Source of the DNA: Frigoribacterium sp. Leaf8
GTDB taxonomy: Bacteria > Actinomycetota > Actinomycetes > Actinomycetales > Microbacteriaceae
Direction: 5' to 3'
DNA: 55,532 nt
NCBI RefSeq assembly: GCF_001421165.1
Contig: NZ_LMKB01000007.1
Location: forward strand, 54,841 to 110,372
Positions 7,441-14,575 of the stretch are shown piece after piece. The notes below the pieces were generated by a model. It saw only the letters and a program-made list of their open reading frames with translations. It was not told the DNA's origin and did not search any database. Both the position numbers and the translations under genes were made by a program. Each line of letters starts with the position of its first letter. Position 1 is the first letter of the stretch.

Positions 7441-8876
7441 CCGCCGCCACCACGGCAGCCGTGGCCGCCACCACCCCGCGCGGCGCCCCGCGCCTCCACG
7501 ACCTGGTCGGCATCGGCCTCGGCCCGTTCAACCTCGGACTGGCCGCCCTGACCGACCCGCTCGACGACGTCGACGCGGTGTTCCTCGACGAGAACGACGG
7601 CTTCGCCTGGCACCCCGGCATGATGATCGAGGGCGCCACGATCCAGGTGCCGTTCCTGGCCGACCTCGTGACGATGGCCGACCCGACCTCGCGCTTCGGG
7701 TTCCTGAACTGGCTGAAGGCGACCGGGCGGCTCTACCCGTTCTACATCCGCGAGGAGTTCTCCCCGCTCCGCGCGGAGTACGACGCCTACTGCCGCTGGG
7801 TCGCCGACCAGCTCGACACCCTGCGGTGGGGTCGACGCGTCACGAGCGTCGACGAGCAGCCCGACGGGACGTACGTCGTGACCTCGCGACGTGCTGCCGA
7901 CCAGGCCGTCGAGACCTGGCACGCCCGACACGTCGTGCTGGGGGTGGGCACCGAGCCGCGCCTCCCCGAGCCGCTGCAGCGCCTCGCCGACCGGGGCGAC
8001 GCCCACGGCCGGGGCGACACCCACGGCCGGGTCGTGCACAGCGCCGACTACCTGACGGCCCGCGACCGCCTGCGCGCCGCCGACTCGGTGACGATCGTCG
8101 GCAGCGGGCAGTCGGCCGCCGAGATCTACCGCGACCTGCTCGACACGACCCGCGTCGGCGACCGACCGGGGCACCGGCTCGACTGGGTCACCCGTTCGCC
8201 GCGGTTCTTCCCGATGGAGTACACGAAGCTCACGCTCGAGCTCACGAGCCCCGAGTACACCGACCACTTCCACTCGCTGCCGCGCGAGACCCGCGACCGC
8301 CTCGGCCGCGAACAGCGCAGCCTCTACAAGGGCATCAGCGGCGACCTCGTCGACGACGTGTACGACACGCTCTACCGGCTGAGCGTCGACGGGCCGGTCG
8401 ACTCGACCCTGCTGACCGAGACCGAGCTGGTCGACGCCCGGTGGGTCGACGCCGACGAGCAGCTCGAGATCACGGTCCGGCACGCGCAGCTCGGCACGAC
8501 GACCACCCGCCGCACGGACGCGCTCGTCGTCGCGACGGGCTACGCCGCACGACTGCCGTCGTTCCTCGACGCCCTCGGCGATCGCGTCGACCGGGACGAC
8601 CTCGGCCGCCTCGCCGTGGCCCGGGACTACTCGATCGACGGGGGCCGGGGACGGCTGTTCGTCCAGAACGCCGAGGAGCACACCCACGGCCTCACCGCCC
8701 CCGACCTCGGCTTCGGCGCCTGGCGCAACTCGAGCATCATCGCCTCGATCACCGGCCGCGAGATCTACCCGATCGAGCGCCGCATCGCCTTCCAGACCTT
8801 CGGCCGGCCCGACGGGCCGACATCGACCGCGACACCGACACCGACACCGACCGAGGAGGCGCGGGTCACCCGATGA
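7437..8876 (+). CDS. FAD/NADPH-dependent diamine N-hydroxylase (DesB/IucD-like)
   Basis: 479 aa flavin N-monooxygenase. FAD-binding motif GIGLGPFN at 25-32, NADPH-binding GSGQSA at 222-227, and the ATGY motif in DALVVATGYAARLP. It is expected to hydroxylate the terminal amine of the diamine made by the preceding enzyme (cadaverine N-hydroxylation in the desferrioxamine path); family members on lysine or ornithine give aerobactin- or ornithine-type hydroxamates, but the decarboxylase neighbour favours the diamine. Start and previous stop overlap as ATGA, indicating translational coupling. The last residues (TPTPTPTEEARVTR) are low complexity and hold one GGAGGCGCG motif. Confidence 0.88.
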   Translation: MTAATTAAVAATTPRGAPRLHDLVGIGLGPFNLGLAALTDPLDDVDAVFLDENDGFAWHPGMMIEGATIQVPFLADLVTMADPTSRFGFLNWLKATGRLYPFYIREEFSPLRAEYDAYCRWVADQLDTLRWGRRVTSVDEQPDGTYVVTSRRAADQAVETWHARHVVLGVGTEPRLPEPLQRLADRGDAHGRGDTHGRVVHSADYLTARDRLRAADSVTIVGSGQSAAEIYRDLLDTTRVGDRPGHRLDWVTRSPRFFPMEYTKLTLELTSPEYTDHFHSLPRETRDRLGREQRSLYKGISGDLVDDVYDTLYRLSVDGPVDSTLLTETELVDARWVDADEQLEITVRHAQLGTTTTRRTDALVVATGYAARLPSFLDALGDRVDRDDLGRLAVARDYSIDGGRGRLFVQNAEEHTHGLTAPDLGFGAWRNSSIIASITGREIYPIERRIAFQTFGRPDGPTSTATPTPTPTEEARVTR

Positions 8877-11335
8877 GCACCACCCACGACATCGAGGCGC
8901 TCGCGCCCGAAGCCTCCCCCGCGGCACGCGCAGCATCCTCCGCGGCGCCCGCGGCACCCGCAGCACCGTCCCGCACCGACGAGGGGGCGACGGGCGTGGC
9001 GTTCTCGCGCCGCGCCTCCTGCGGGCTCGTCACGATCGAGCCGTTCGCCGCGGACCCCTACGCCGTCTGCCTCCGCCGGTGGTTGGCGCACCCGGCATCG
9101 GCGGCCTGGCAGATGGCGGGCCTGAGCACCGACGAGGTGCGCGCCTACCTGGCCGCGATCGACGCCGACCCGCACCAGCAGGCCTGGCTCGGGCGGGTCG
9201 ACGGCGAACCGACGTTCTTCGTCGAGACCTACGACCCGGCCGAGGTGCTGCTGACCGAGGTGCACGACGCCGAGCCCGGAGACGTGGGCATGCACCTGCT
9301 CGTCGCTCCCCCGCGCGGGCAGCGGGTGCACGGCCTGACCAGCGCCGTCATGGCGAGCGTCGTCGACTTCGTCTTCGAGATCGAGCGGGCGAGGCGCATC
9401 GTCGTCGAGCCCGACGTGACCAACGACCGCGTCGCGGCGAAGAACGACGAGGTGGGGTTCCGGGCACTCGGCGACGTCGAGCTGCCCGACAAGACGGCTC
9501 GGCTCTCGGTCCTGACGCGACACGACCGGGCGGCGGCGCACCTCGCCCCCGGCCCCGTGGACTGGGCTCATCGGCACCTGGTGACCAAGGCGCTGAGCGA
9601 GTTCGCCCACGAGCGGCTGATCGCCCCGGTGGCCGACGGCGACGCCGCGACCGCCCCCGCAGTCGACGACGACGACGCCGACGCCGACGCCGCTGCGACG
9701 GACGGCGCCTGGCGGGTCGCCCTCGACCACGACGGCCACCGGATCGACTACCGGTTCACGGCCCGTCGGCTGGCCCTCGAGCACTGGGCGGTCGACGAGA
9801 CGTCGGTCACCCGCACGATCGACGGCCGCCCCGAGCCCCTCGACGCCCTCGCGTTGGTCGTCGAGCTGGACGACCTGCTCGGCATCCCCGAGTCGCTGCT
9901 CGCCACCTACCTCGAGGAGGTCTCGTCGACCCTGGCGAGCGCCGCCTACAAACGGCACCGGGGCGGCCCGACCGCCGAGCGGTTGACCACCGCGGACTTC
10001 CAGACGGTCGAGGCGGCGATGACCGAGGGGCACCCGGGCTTCGTCGCGAACGCCGGGCGCATCGGCCTCGGACTCGACGAGTTCCACGCCTTCTCCCCCG
10101 AGGCCGCGGCTCCCGTCCGGCTGGTCTGGTTGGCGGCGCGTCGGTCGGTGACGCACCTCGCACTCGGCGCCGGACTCGACGAGAGGACGCTGTGGCAGGC
10201 CGAGCTGGGCCCCGAGAGCGTCGCCCGGTTCGACGCGACCCTCGCCGCGAAGGGCCTCGACCCGGCCGGGTTCCACTACCTGCCGGTGCACCCGTGGCAG
10301 TGGCAGCACCGCGTCTCGATCTCGTTCGCCCCCGACGTCGCCCGGCGTGACCTCGTGCTGCTCGGCGAGGGCGACGACACGTACCAGGCGCAGCAGTCGA
10401 TCCGCACCTTCGCGAACCGCAGCCGGCCCGACCGGCACTACGTCAAGACGGCGCTGGCGATCCAGAACATGGGCTTCGTCCGCGGCCTCTCGCCGGCCTA
10501 CATGAGGCCGACGCCCGCGATCAACGACTGGGTGCACGACCTCGTGCACACCGACGCGACCCTGCAGGAGGCGCGGTTCCGGGTCCTGAGGGAGCGCGCC
10601 TCCGTCGGCTACACCGGTGACGCCTACCACCGGACGACGACGTCGTCGCCGCACCGGAAGATGATCGCCGCGCTCTGGCGCGAGAGCCCGGTGCCGCTGG
10701 TCGGCCCGGGTGAGCGGCTCGCCACGATGGCGGCACTGCTGCACCGCGACGGTGCCGGCGACGCACTCGCCTCGGCCCTCGTGAAGGCCTCGGGGCTGTC
10801 GGCCGAGGACTGGCTGCGGTCGTACCTGCACGCCTACCTCCGACCGGTGGTGCACTGCCTGCGGGCGCACGACCTGGCGTTCATGCCGCACGGCGAGAAC
10901 GTCATCCTCGTGCTCGAGGGGTGCGTGCCGAGGGCCGCGTTCATGAAGGACATCGGCGAGGAGATCGTCGTCGTCGCCGCGCGCGAGGTCCCCGAGGCGG
11001 TGCGGCGGACCGTGCACCCGGTCGACGACCGCGAGAAGGCGTTGACGGTGTTCACGGACGTGTTCGACGGGGTGTTCCGACACCTGGCCGCCATCCTCGA
11101 CGGCGACGGCGTGCTGCCTGCGGCCCGGTTCTGGGCGCTCGTGGCCGAGTGCGTCGAACGGCACGCCGACGAGCACCCCGACCTGCCGGGGTCGGTCGAC
11201 CTGCGGGCGGCGCGCTTCGACCACTCCTGCCTCAACCGGCTGCAGCTGCGCGACACGCGCCAGATGGTCGACCTCGCGGCGCAGTCGTCGTCGCTGATCT
11301 TCGCCGGGACGCTGGCGAACCCGATCGCGAGGTAG
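8873..11335 (+). CDS. fused acyltransferase-NIS siderophore synthetase (DesC-DesD fusion)
   Basis: 820 aa, about the sum of DesC and DesD. Residues 1-45 are an Ala/Pro/Ser-rich lead. Residues about 50-215 are a GNAT/IucB-type acyltransferase (DVGMHLLVAPPRGQRVHGLT, RIVVEPDVTNDRVAAKNDEVGF). Residues about 255-275 are a linker of Asp and Ala. Residues about 300-800 are an IucA/IucC synthetase with EGHPGF at 385, HPWQWQH at 473, KTALAIQNMGFVRGLSP at 525 and HGENVILVLEG at 673. In known pathways DesC N-acylates the hydroxylamine and DesD joins and cyclises the units using ATP; here both sit in one chain. Starts by ATGA overlap with the hydroxylase, and a terminator follows at 11349. Confidence 0.9.
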   Translation: MSTTHDIEALAPEASPAARAASSAAPAAPAAPSRTDEGATGVAFSRRASCGLVTIEPFAADPYAVCLRRWLAHPASAAWQMAGLSTDEVRAYLAAIDADPHQQAWLGRVDGEPTFFVETYDPAEVLLTEVHDAEPGDVGMHLLVAPPRGQRVHGLTSAVMASVVDFVFEIERARRIVVEPDVTNDRVAAKNDEVGFRALGDVELPDKTARLSVLTRHDRAAAHLAPGPVDWAHRHLVTKALSEFAHERLIAPVADGDAATAPAVDDDDADADAAATDGAWRVALDHDGHRIDYRFTARRLALEHWAVDETSVTRTIDGRPEPLDALALVVELDDLLGIPESLLATYLEEVSSTLASAAYKRHRGGPTAERLTTADFQTVEAAMTEGHPGFVANAGRIGLGLDEFHAFSPEAAAPVRLVWLAARRSVTHLALGAGLDERTLWQAELGPESVARFDATLAAKGLDPAGFHYLPVHPWQWQHRVSISFAPDVARRDLVLLGEGDDTYQAQQSIRTFANRSRPDRHYVKTALAIQNMGFVRGLSPAYMRPTPAINDWVHDLVHTDATLQEARFRVLRERASVGYTGDAYHRTTTSSPHRKMIAALWRESPVPLVGPGERLATMAALLHRDGAGDALASALVKASGLSAEDWLRSYLHAYLRPVVHCLRAHDLAFMPHGENVILVLEGCVPRAAFMKDIGEEIVVVAAREVPEAVRRTVHPVDDREKALTVFTDVFDGVFRHLAAILDGDGVLPAARFWALVAECVERHADEHPDLPGSVDLRAARFDHSCLNRLQLRDTRQMVDLAAQSSSLIFAGTLANPIAR

Positions 11336-11348
11336 GGGGCGGCGCCCC

Positions 11349-11379
11349 GGGGCGGGGGCGGTCGGGCCGCCTCCGCCCC
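11349..11379 (+). terminator. terminator hairpin of siderophore operon
   Basis: Stem GGGGCGG-x-GGCGG paired with CCGCC-x-CCGCCCC with a 5-nt loop, starting 14 nt after the stop at 11335. No U-tract. Confidence 0.6.
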
Positions 11380-11712
11380 TGGGAGGTGGCGGTCGATTCA
11401 CGGTCGACCACCACCCGATCCGCGCAGGGCCACGGGCCGTGCGGGCCGCCGCCGATCACAGGGGGAGAACCATCGGCGGCGGGTCGAGCTGCTCGAGCGA
11501 CGATACCGCCGTCGAGTTGCTTGGGTTTGAAGATACTCGCCCGACAAGGGGAAGGCAACGACCGAGCGCTGGGCATTCGCTGCACGGGGCGGGTGATTCG
11601 AAGCTCGAACAACTCACTCGGCGAGGTATCGTGGCCTCCGTGGCGTCCGTCGCCGCGCCTCCTCGTCTTCGCTCCGTCCTCGCGTCGCCGTCCCGCCAGC
11701 AGAGAGCCCACC
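11380..11712 (+). promoter_or_regulatory. 333-bp gap upstream of MarR gene, with small palindromes
   Basis: No coding region is supported. It holds two short palindromes suited to a dimeric regulator: TCGAG-ctg-CTCGA at 11484-11496 and TTCGA-agc-TCGAA at 11597-11609. A possible -10 (TATCGT) lies at 11627-11632, which would give a leader of about 70-80 nt. The 11520-11620 part is less GC-rich than its surroundings. One CGCGCCTCC motif is at 11654. Confidence 0.4.
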
Positions 11713-12213
11713 ATGTCCGACGTCTCCCCCCAGCCGCCCGCCGGCTCCCCACCGCCCCTCGACGACGAGGGCCAGCTCGACGTGACCCTCGTGCTCTCGG
11801 CGTACGCGTCGCTGCAGCGACAGGGCGAGCGCGTGCAGAAGGTCGTCGCCGACCACTTCGGCATGGGCACCACCGACCTCCGCTGCCTGACCTTCATCGC
11901 CACCGACCACGACACGACCCCGAAGCGCGCCGCCGAGTTCCTCGAGCTGTCGACCGGGGCGACGACCAGCCTGGTCGACCGGCTCGAGAGCGGCGGGTAC
12001 ATCTCGCGCCAGCCGCACCCCTCCGACCGGCGGAGCGTGCTGCTCGAACTGGCCCCGGCCGGGCGCGAGGCGATCGACCAGATCCACGACTTCTACCGCC
12101 GGGCGTTCCGCGACGCGGTCGACCCGAACCACCTCGACTTCCTCGCGGCGGCGATGCGCGCGATCGGCGACTCGTTGACGCGCGCGGCGGCCGGCGACGA
12201 CGCCGTCGGCTGA
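11713..12213 (+). CDS. MarR-family transcriptional regulator
   Basis: 166 aa. Residues 1-25 are a Pro-rich lead, then the MarR winged helix: helix-turn-helix around TPKRAAEFLELSTGATTSLVDRLESGGYI and the wing RQPHPSDRRSVLLELAPAGRE, with the conserved Asp-Arg pair of the DPxDxR motif. Such proteins usually bind a palindrome in their own promoter and respond to phenolics or oxidants. No obvious partner gene is divergent; the next gene downstream is a DinB-like protein separated by a strong palindrome. It is not part of the siderophore operon because a terminator intervenes. Confidence 0.87.
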   Translation: MSDVSPQPPAGSPPPLDDEGQLDVTLVLSAYASLQRQGERVQKVVADHFGMGTTDLRCLTFIATDHDTTPKRAAEFLELSTGATTSLVDRLESGGYISRQPHPSDRRSVLLELAPAGREAIDQIHDFYRRAFRDAVDPNHLDFLAAAMRAIGDSLTRAAAGDDAVG

Positions 12214-12238
12214 GCGACCACGCCGCCACCGCCGGGTC

Positions 12239-12298
12239 GAACCACCGATGTGGCGTCGAACCACGCACTCCGGTGGTTCGACGCCACGTCGGTGGTTC
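12239..12298. terminator. long near-perfect palindrome after MarR gene
   Basis: Arms of 26 bp (12239-12264 and 12273-12298) pair with one G-U-type mismatch around an 8-nt loop. It starts 26 nt after the MarR stop. GAACCACC and GTCGAACCAC words recur, and the inner module (TCGAACCACGC with GGTGGTTC) is the same as in 4614-4679. No U-tract. Confidence 0.75.
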
Positions 12299-12349
12299 GG
12301 TGCCGTCGGGATGGTCCGCGCGACCTGCACGGGCGCGCGCGGCCGGTCG

Positions 12350-12355
12350 TAGGGT
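12350..12355 (+). promoter_or_regulatory. -10 hexamer TAGGGT, leaderless promoter
   Basis: TAGGGT ends 6 nt before the ATG at 12362; no Shine-Dalgarno fits in between. Confidence 0.5.
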
Positions 12356-12361
12356 GGGTCG

Positions 12362-12868
12362 ATGACCCCCTCGGACGTCCTCGTCGAAGCCTTCTCGCGC
12401 CTCCCCGCCATCGCCGTGCGCGCGGTCGCCGACCTCTCGGTCGACGACCTCGCCTGGCGCCCCGACGACGAGGCGAACACGATCGCCTGGCTCGTCTGGC
12501 ACACCGCGCGGGGGCAGGACGTCCAGATCGCCGACCTCGCCGCCTCGGAACAGGTCTGGACGGCCGACGGCTGGGCCGAGTCGTTCGCGCTGCCGTTCTC
12601 GGCCGCCGAGATGGGCTATGGCATGTCGCCAGCCGACGTGGCCGCGGTGCGGGTCGACGCCGAGCTGCTGATCGGCTACCTCGAGGCCGTGACGCTGCGG
12701 ACGCGCGGCTACCTCGACGACCTCGACGGCGCCTCGTACGACGACGTGGTCGACGAGGCCTGGGACCCTCCGGTCACGGCCGGCGCCCGTCTCGTCAGCA
12801 TCCTCAACGACTGCGTGCAGCACCTCGGCCAGGCCTCCTACGTGCGCGGCCTGCTCGACCGCCGCTAG
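12362..12868 (+). CDS. DinB-like / DUF664 four-helix protein
   Basis: 168 aa. Helical DinB_2/DUF664 features: DEANTIAWLVWHTARGQD with metal-ligand candidate His47, and NDCVQHLGQASYVRGLL with His154. Family members in actinobacteria include mycothiol-dependent transferases and metal-binding proteins of unknown substrate. The C-terminal HLGQxxYxRGL signature is typical, so the assignment to family is firm but the reaction is not. It forms a single-gene unit bounded by a palindrome on each side. Confidence 0.8.
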   Translation: MTPSDVLVEAFSRLPAIAVRAVADLSVDDLAWRPDDEANTIAWLVWHTARGQDVQIADLAASEQVWTADGWAESFALPFSAAEMGYGMSPADVAAVRVDAELLIGYLEAVTLRTRGYLDDLDGASYDDVVDEAWDPPVTAGARLVSILNDCVQHLGQASYVRGLLDRR

Positions 12869-12890
12869 CCGCCCGGCCGCCCCCGCACCG

Positions 12891-12953
12891 AGACCCCGGA
12901 ATTCGCCGAGACCCTTCGCCGCGCGGTGGCCTCTCGGCGACGTCCTGGAGTCT
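12891..12953. terminator. imperfect palindrome between convergent genes
   Basis: Arms 12891-12911 and 12932-12953 pair with a few mismatches; the core TCGCCGAGA / TCTCGGCGA is perfect. It lies between the convergent stops at 12868 and 12976 and could stop both transcripts. No U-tract. Confidence 0.6.
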
Positions 12954-12975
12954 GACGAGCGCAGGAGGCGCGGTC

Positions 12976-13629
12976 TCAGTCGTCGAGGGACGGCGGGAAG
13001 TCGGTCGGCACCGTGAATCCGAGCCGTGCGGCCACTTCGTCGAGCTCGGCCCGGCGCGCCTCGTACTCGGCGGCGAGCACCGGACCGACGACGGCGTCCG
13101 CGTGTGGCCGACTTCCGTCAGACGCGGTGCGACGCCACAACTCCACCGACGTGGCCGCCGACCGGGCCGCCGTCCAGGCTCGCGCGAGGTCCACGACGTC
13201 CGCCACGGGGGCGTGCCCGGACTCCGCCCACCGCCGCACCTCGACGGGCACGTACTCGAGAACCTCGGGAGTCTCTGCTCGTGAGCGATGCCCGGCACGC
13301 ACCCGTCCGCGCGTCCCGAGCCCGCCGATCCAGCGGGCGAGGGCACGGAGACCCGCCGACGTCGCCGCGCCCGCTGATGCTCCGGCGGCCACGGGCACGA
13401 CGAACGACGGTGGTTCCCGCCAGCCCGCCACGTCCCAGGCGAGCCACCAGGCGACGGCCACCCCGAGCGTCACGCCTGCCCAAGAGGCCACGCGCCTGCC
13501 CGTCGAACGGTTCGAGACGAAGGCCCGGCGACGCACGACCTCCAAGGCGACGTCGAGAGGGACGGACGGATCGGTGACGAGGTAATGGGTCTCGTCGCCT
13601 GCGTGGGCGACGCTCACGAAGGCCGTCAT
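12976..13629 (-). CDS. membrane protein of unknown function, paralogue of upstream gene
   Basis: 217 aa, not recognised. An N-terminal soluble part (ETHYLVTDPSVPLDVALEVVRRR) is followed by two hydrophobic segments (ASWAGVTLGVAVAWWLAW and PPSFVVPVAAGASAGAATSA) and a helical cytoplasmic C-terminal domain. Its ATG overlaps the stop of the gene upstream (13626-14357), so the two are co-translated. The N-terminal DPS...RRR segment, the paired membrane helices and the final helical part all match the layout of that neighbour, which suggests tandem duplication. The stop is followed after a few nt by CCGCGCCTCCT on the coding strand. Confidence 0.7.
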   Translation of the reverse strand: MTAFVSVAHAGDETHYLVTDPSVPLDVALEVVRRRAFVSNRSTGRRVASWAGVTLGVAVAWWLAWDVAGWREPPSFVVPVAAGASAGAATSAGLRALARWIGGLGTRGRVRAGHRSRAETPEVLEYVPVEVRRWAESGHAPVADVVDLARAWTAARSAATSVELWRRTASDGSRPHADAVVGPVLAAEYEARRAELDEVAARLGFTVPTDFPPSLDD

Positions 13630-14357
13630 GCCGCGTCGTCCCTCATGAGCACGGGGTCGGGGTCGAACCCCAGCGGTCCCGCGACGACCCGGAGCGCCTC
13701 GGCGGCGTCGCCGATCGCCGAGTTGAGGGCGACGAGCGGCGGGGCGTCCACGCGGCCTTCGATCGTTGAGTCGAGCCGAAGTGCCGGGTCACCGGCGAAT
13801 TCCAGCTCGCCGTCGCCATCGGCATCGACATACCCGTCGAGAAGGTCGTCGACCGTCCACATGGCCTCGACGAACTCGGTATACAACGACACCGCCTCGT
13901 TCAGTCGCCACACGTCCGAGGCGAGCGTCTCGTCGGTGACCCACCCGAGTACGTCGTCGTCCACCTCGACCACGCCGGGTGCCGTGACCGGCATCGGCAG
14001 GTCGGGAGTCGTCACCGTCCACACACCCCAGGTGGCGAACCCCGCGGCGACGAGCACGGCGACCCCGCCGACGACGCCGACGGTCCCCTCCGCCAACGGC
14101 TCGGTCAGCATCGCCGCCTCGAGGAAGACGGCGATCCCGGCGCTCCCCGCCACGACCACCAGCACGAACGCGAGCAGCGGCGCGTACCGGACCACCCTCC
14201 GTACCGGCCCCACGTTCGTCCCCGCGTTCCGCCGCCGCAGCTCGGCCACCGCCGCATCGGCCGCCGCCGCGTCGAGCGACGGGTCGACGACGTGCCAGCG
14301 CCTCCGGTTCCCCAGGCGCACGCGCAGCAGGCCGGGGCGGTCGCGGGTCGGGGGCAC
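13626..14357 (-). CDS. membrane protein of unknown function, first of a paralogous pair
   Basis: 243 aa, not recognised. Soluble N-terminus (RRRWHVVDPSLDAAAADAAV then AELRRRNAG), two hydrophobic segments (YAPLLAFVLVVVAGSAGIAV and GTVGVVGGVAVLVAAGFATW), then an acidic helical domain with a DADGDGELEF stretch that looks like a single EF-hand-type loop. GTG start chosen because a TAGTCT -10 ends 6 nt upstream, giving a leaderless transcript; an overlapping ATG at 14359 is out of frame. Forms a two-gene operon with the next gene by ATGA overlap. Function unknown; a paired membrane complex is an inference. Confidence 0.7.
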   Translation of the reverse strand: MPPTRDRPGLLRVRLGNRRRWHVVDPSLDAAAADAAVAELRRRNAGTNVGPVRRVVRYAPLLAFVLVVVAGSAGIAVFLEAAMLTEPLAEGTVGVVGGVAVLVAAGFATWGVWTVTTPDLPMPVTAPGVVEVDDDVLGWVTDETLASDVWRLNEAVSLYTEFVEAMWTVDDLLDGYVDADGDGELEFAGDPALRLDSTIEGRVDAPPLVALNSAIGDAAEALRVVAGPLGFDPDPVLMRDDAA

Positions 14358-14363
14358 ATCGAG

Positions 14364-14369
14364 AGACTA
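14364..14369 (-). promoter_or_regulatory. -10 hexamer TAGTCT, leaderless promoter
   Basis: TAGTCT ends 6 nt before the minus-strand GTG at 14357. Confidence 0.45.
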
Positions 14370-14477
14370 GGGGGCGTGCGGCCTGCCCGCCGCGCCCCCG
14401 TCCACGGGACGTCCGCCGCGGGCCGGCGGTGTGCCTCCTCGGCTCGTCCGCCTCGCACGGCGTCCGCACGACGAAGA

Positions 14478-14533
14478 ACCCCGTTCCGAACGATCGACCC
14501 ACGCGATGGGGGGTCCGTCGTCCGGAACGGGGT
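14478..14533. terminator. two-tier palindrome downstream of helicase gene
   Basis: Outer 11-bp perfect stem ACCCCGTTCCG / CGGAACGGGGT, then an inner stem around ACGA..GACCC that pairs with two mismatches. It lies 43 nt past the helicase stop (minus strand). No U-tract. Confidence 0.65.
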
Positions 14534-14575
14534 CCGAGAGCAGGAGGCGCGGTGTGAGCCTCCGGGGAGGGCTCG

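Noticed and set aside
11380-11712. Short protein gene between the siderophore operon and the MarR gene
   Set aside because: Open frames here have no ribosome site, no recognisable motif and overlap palindromes; better read as a regulatory gap.
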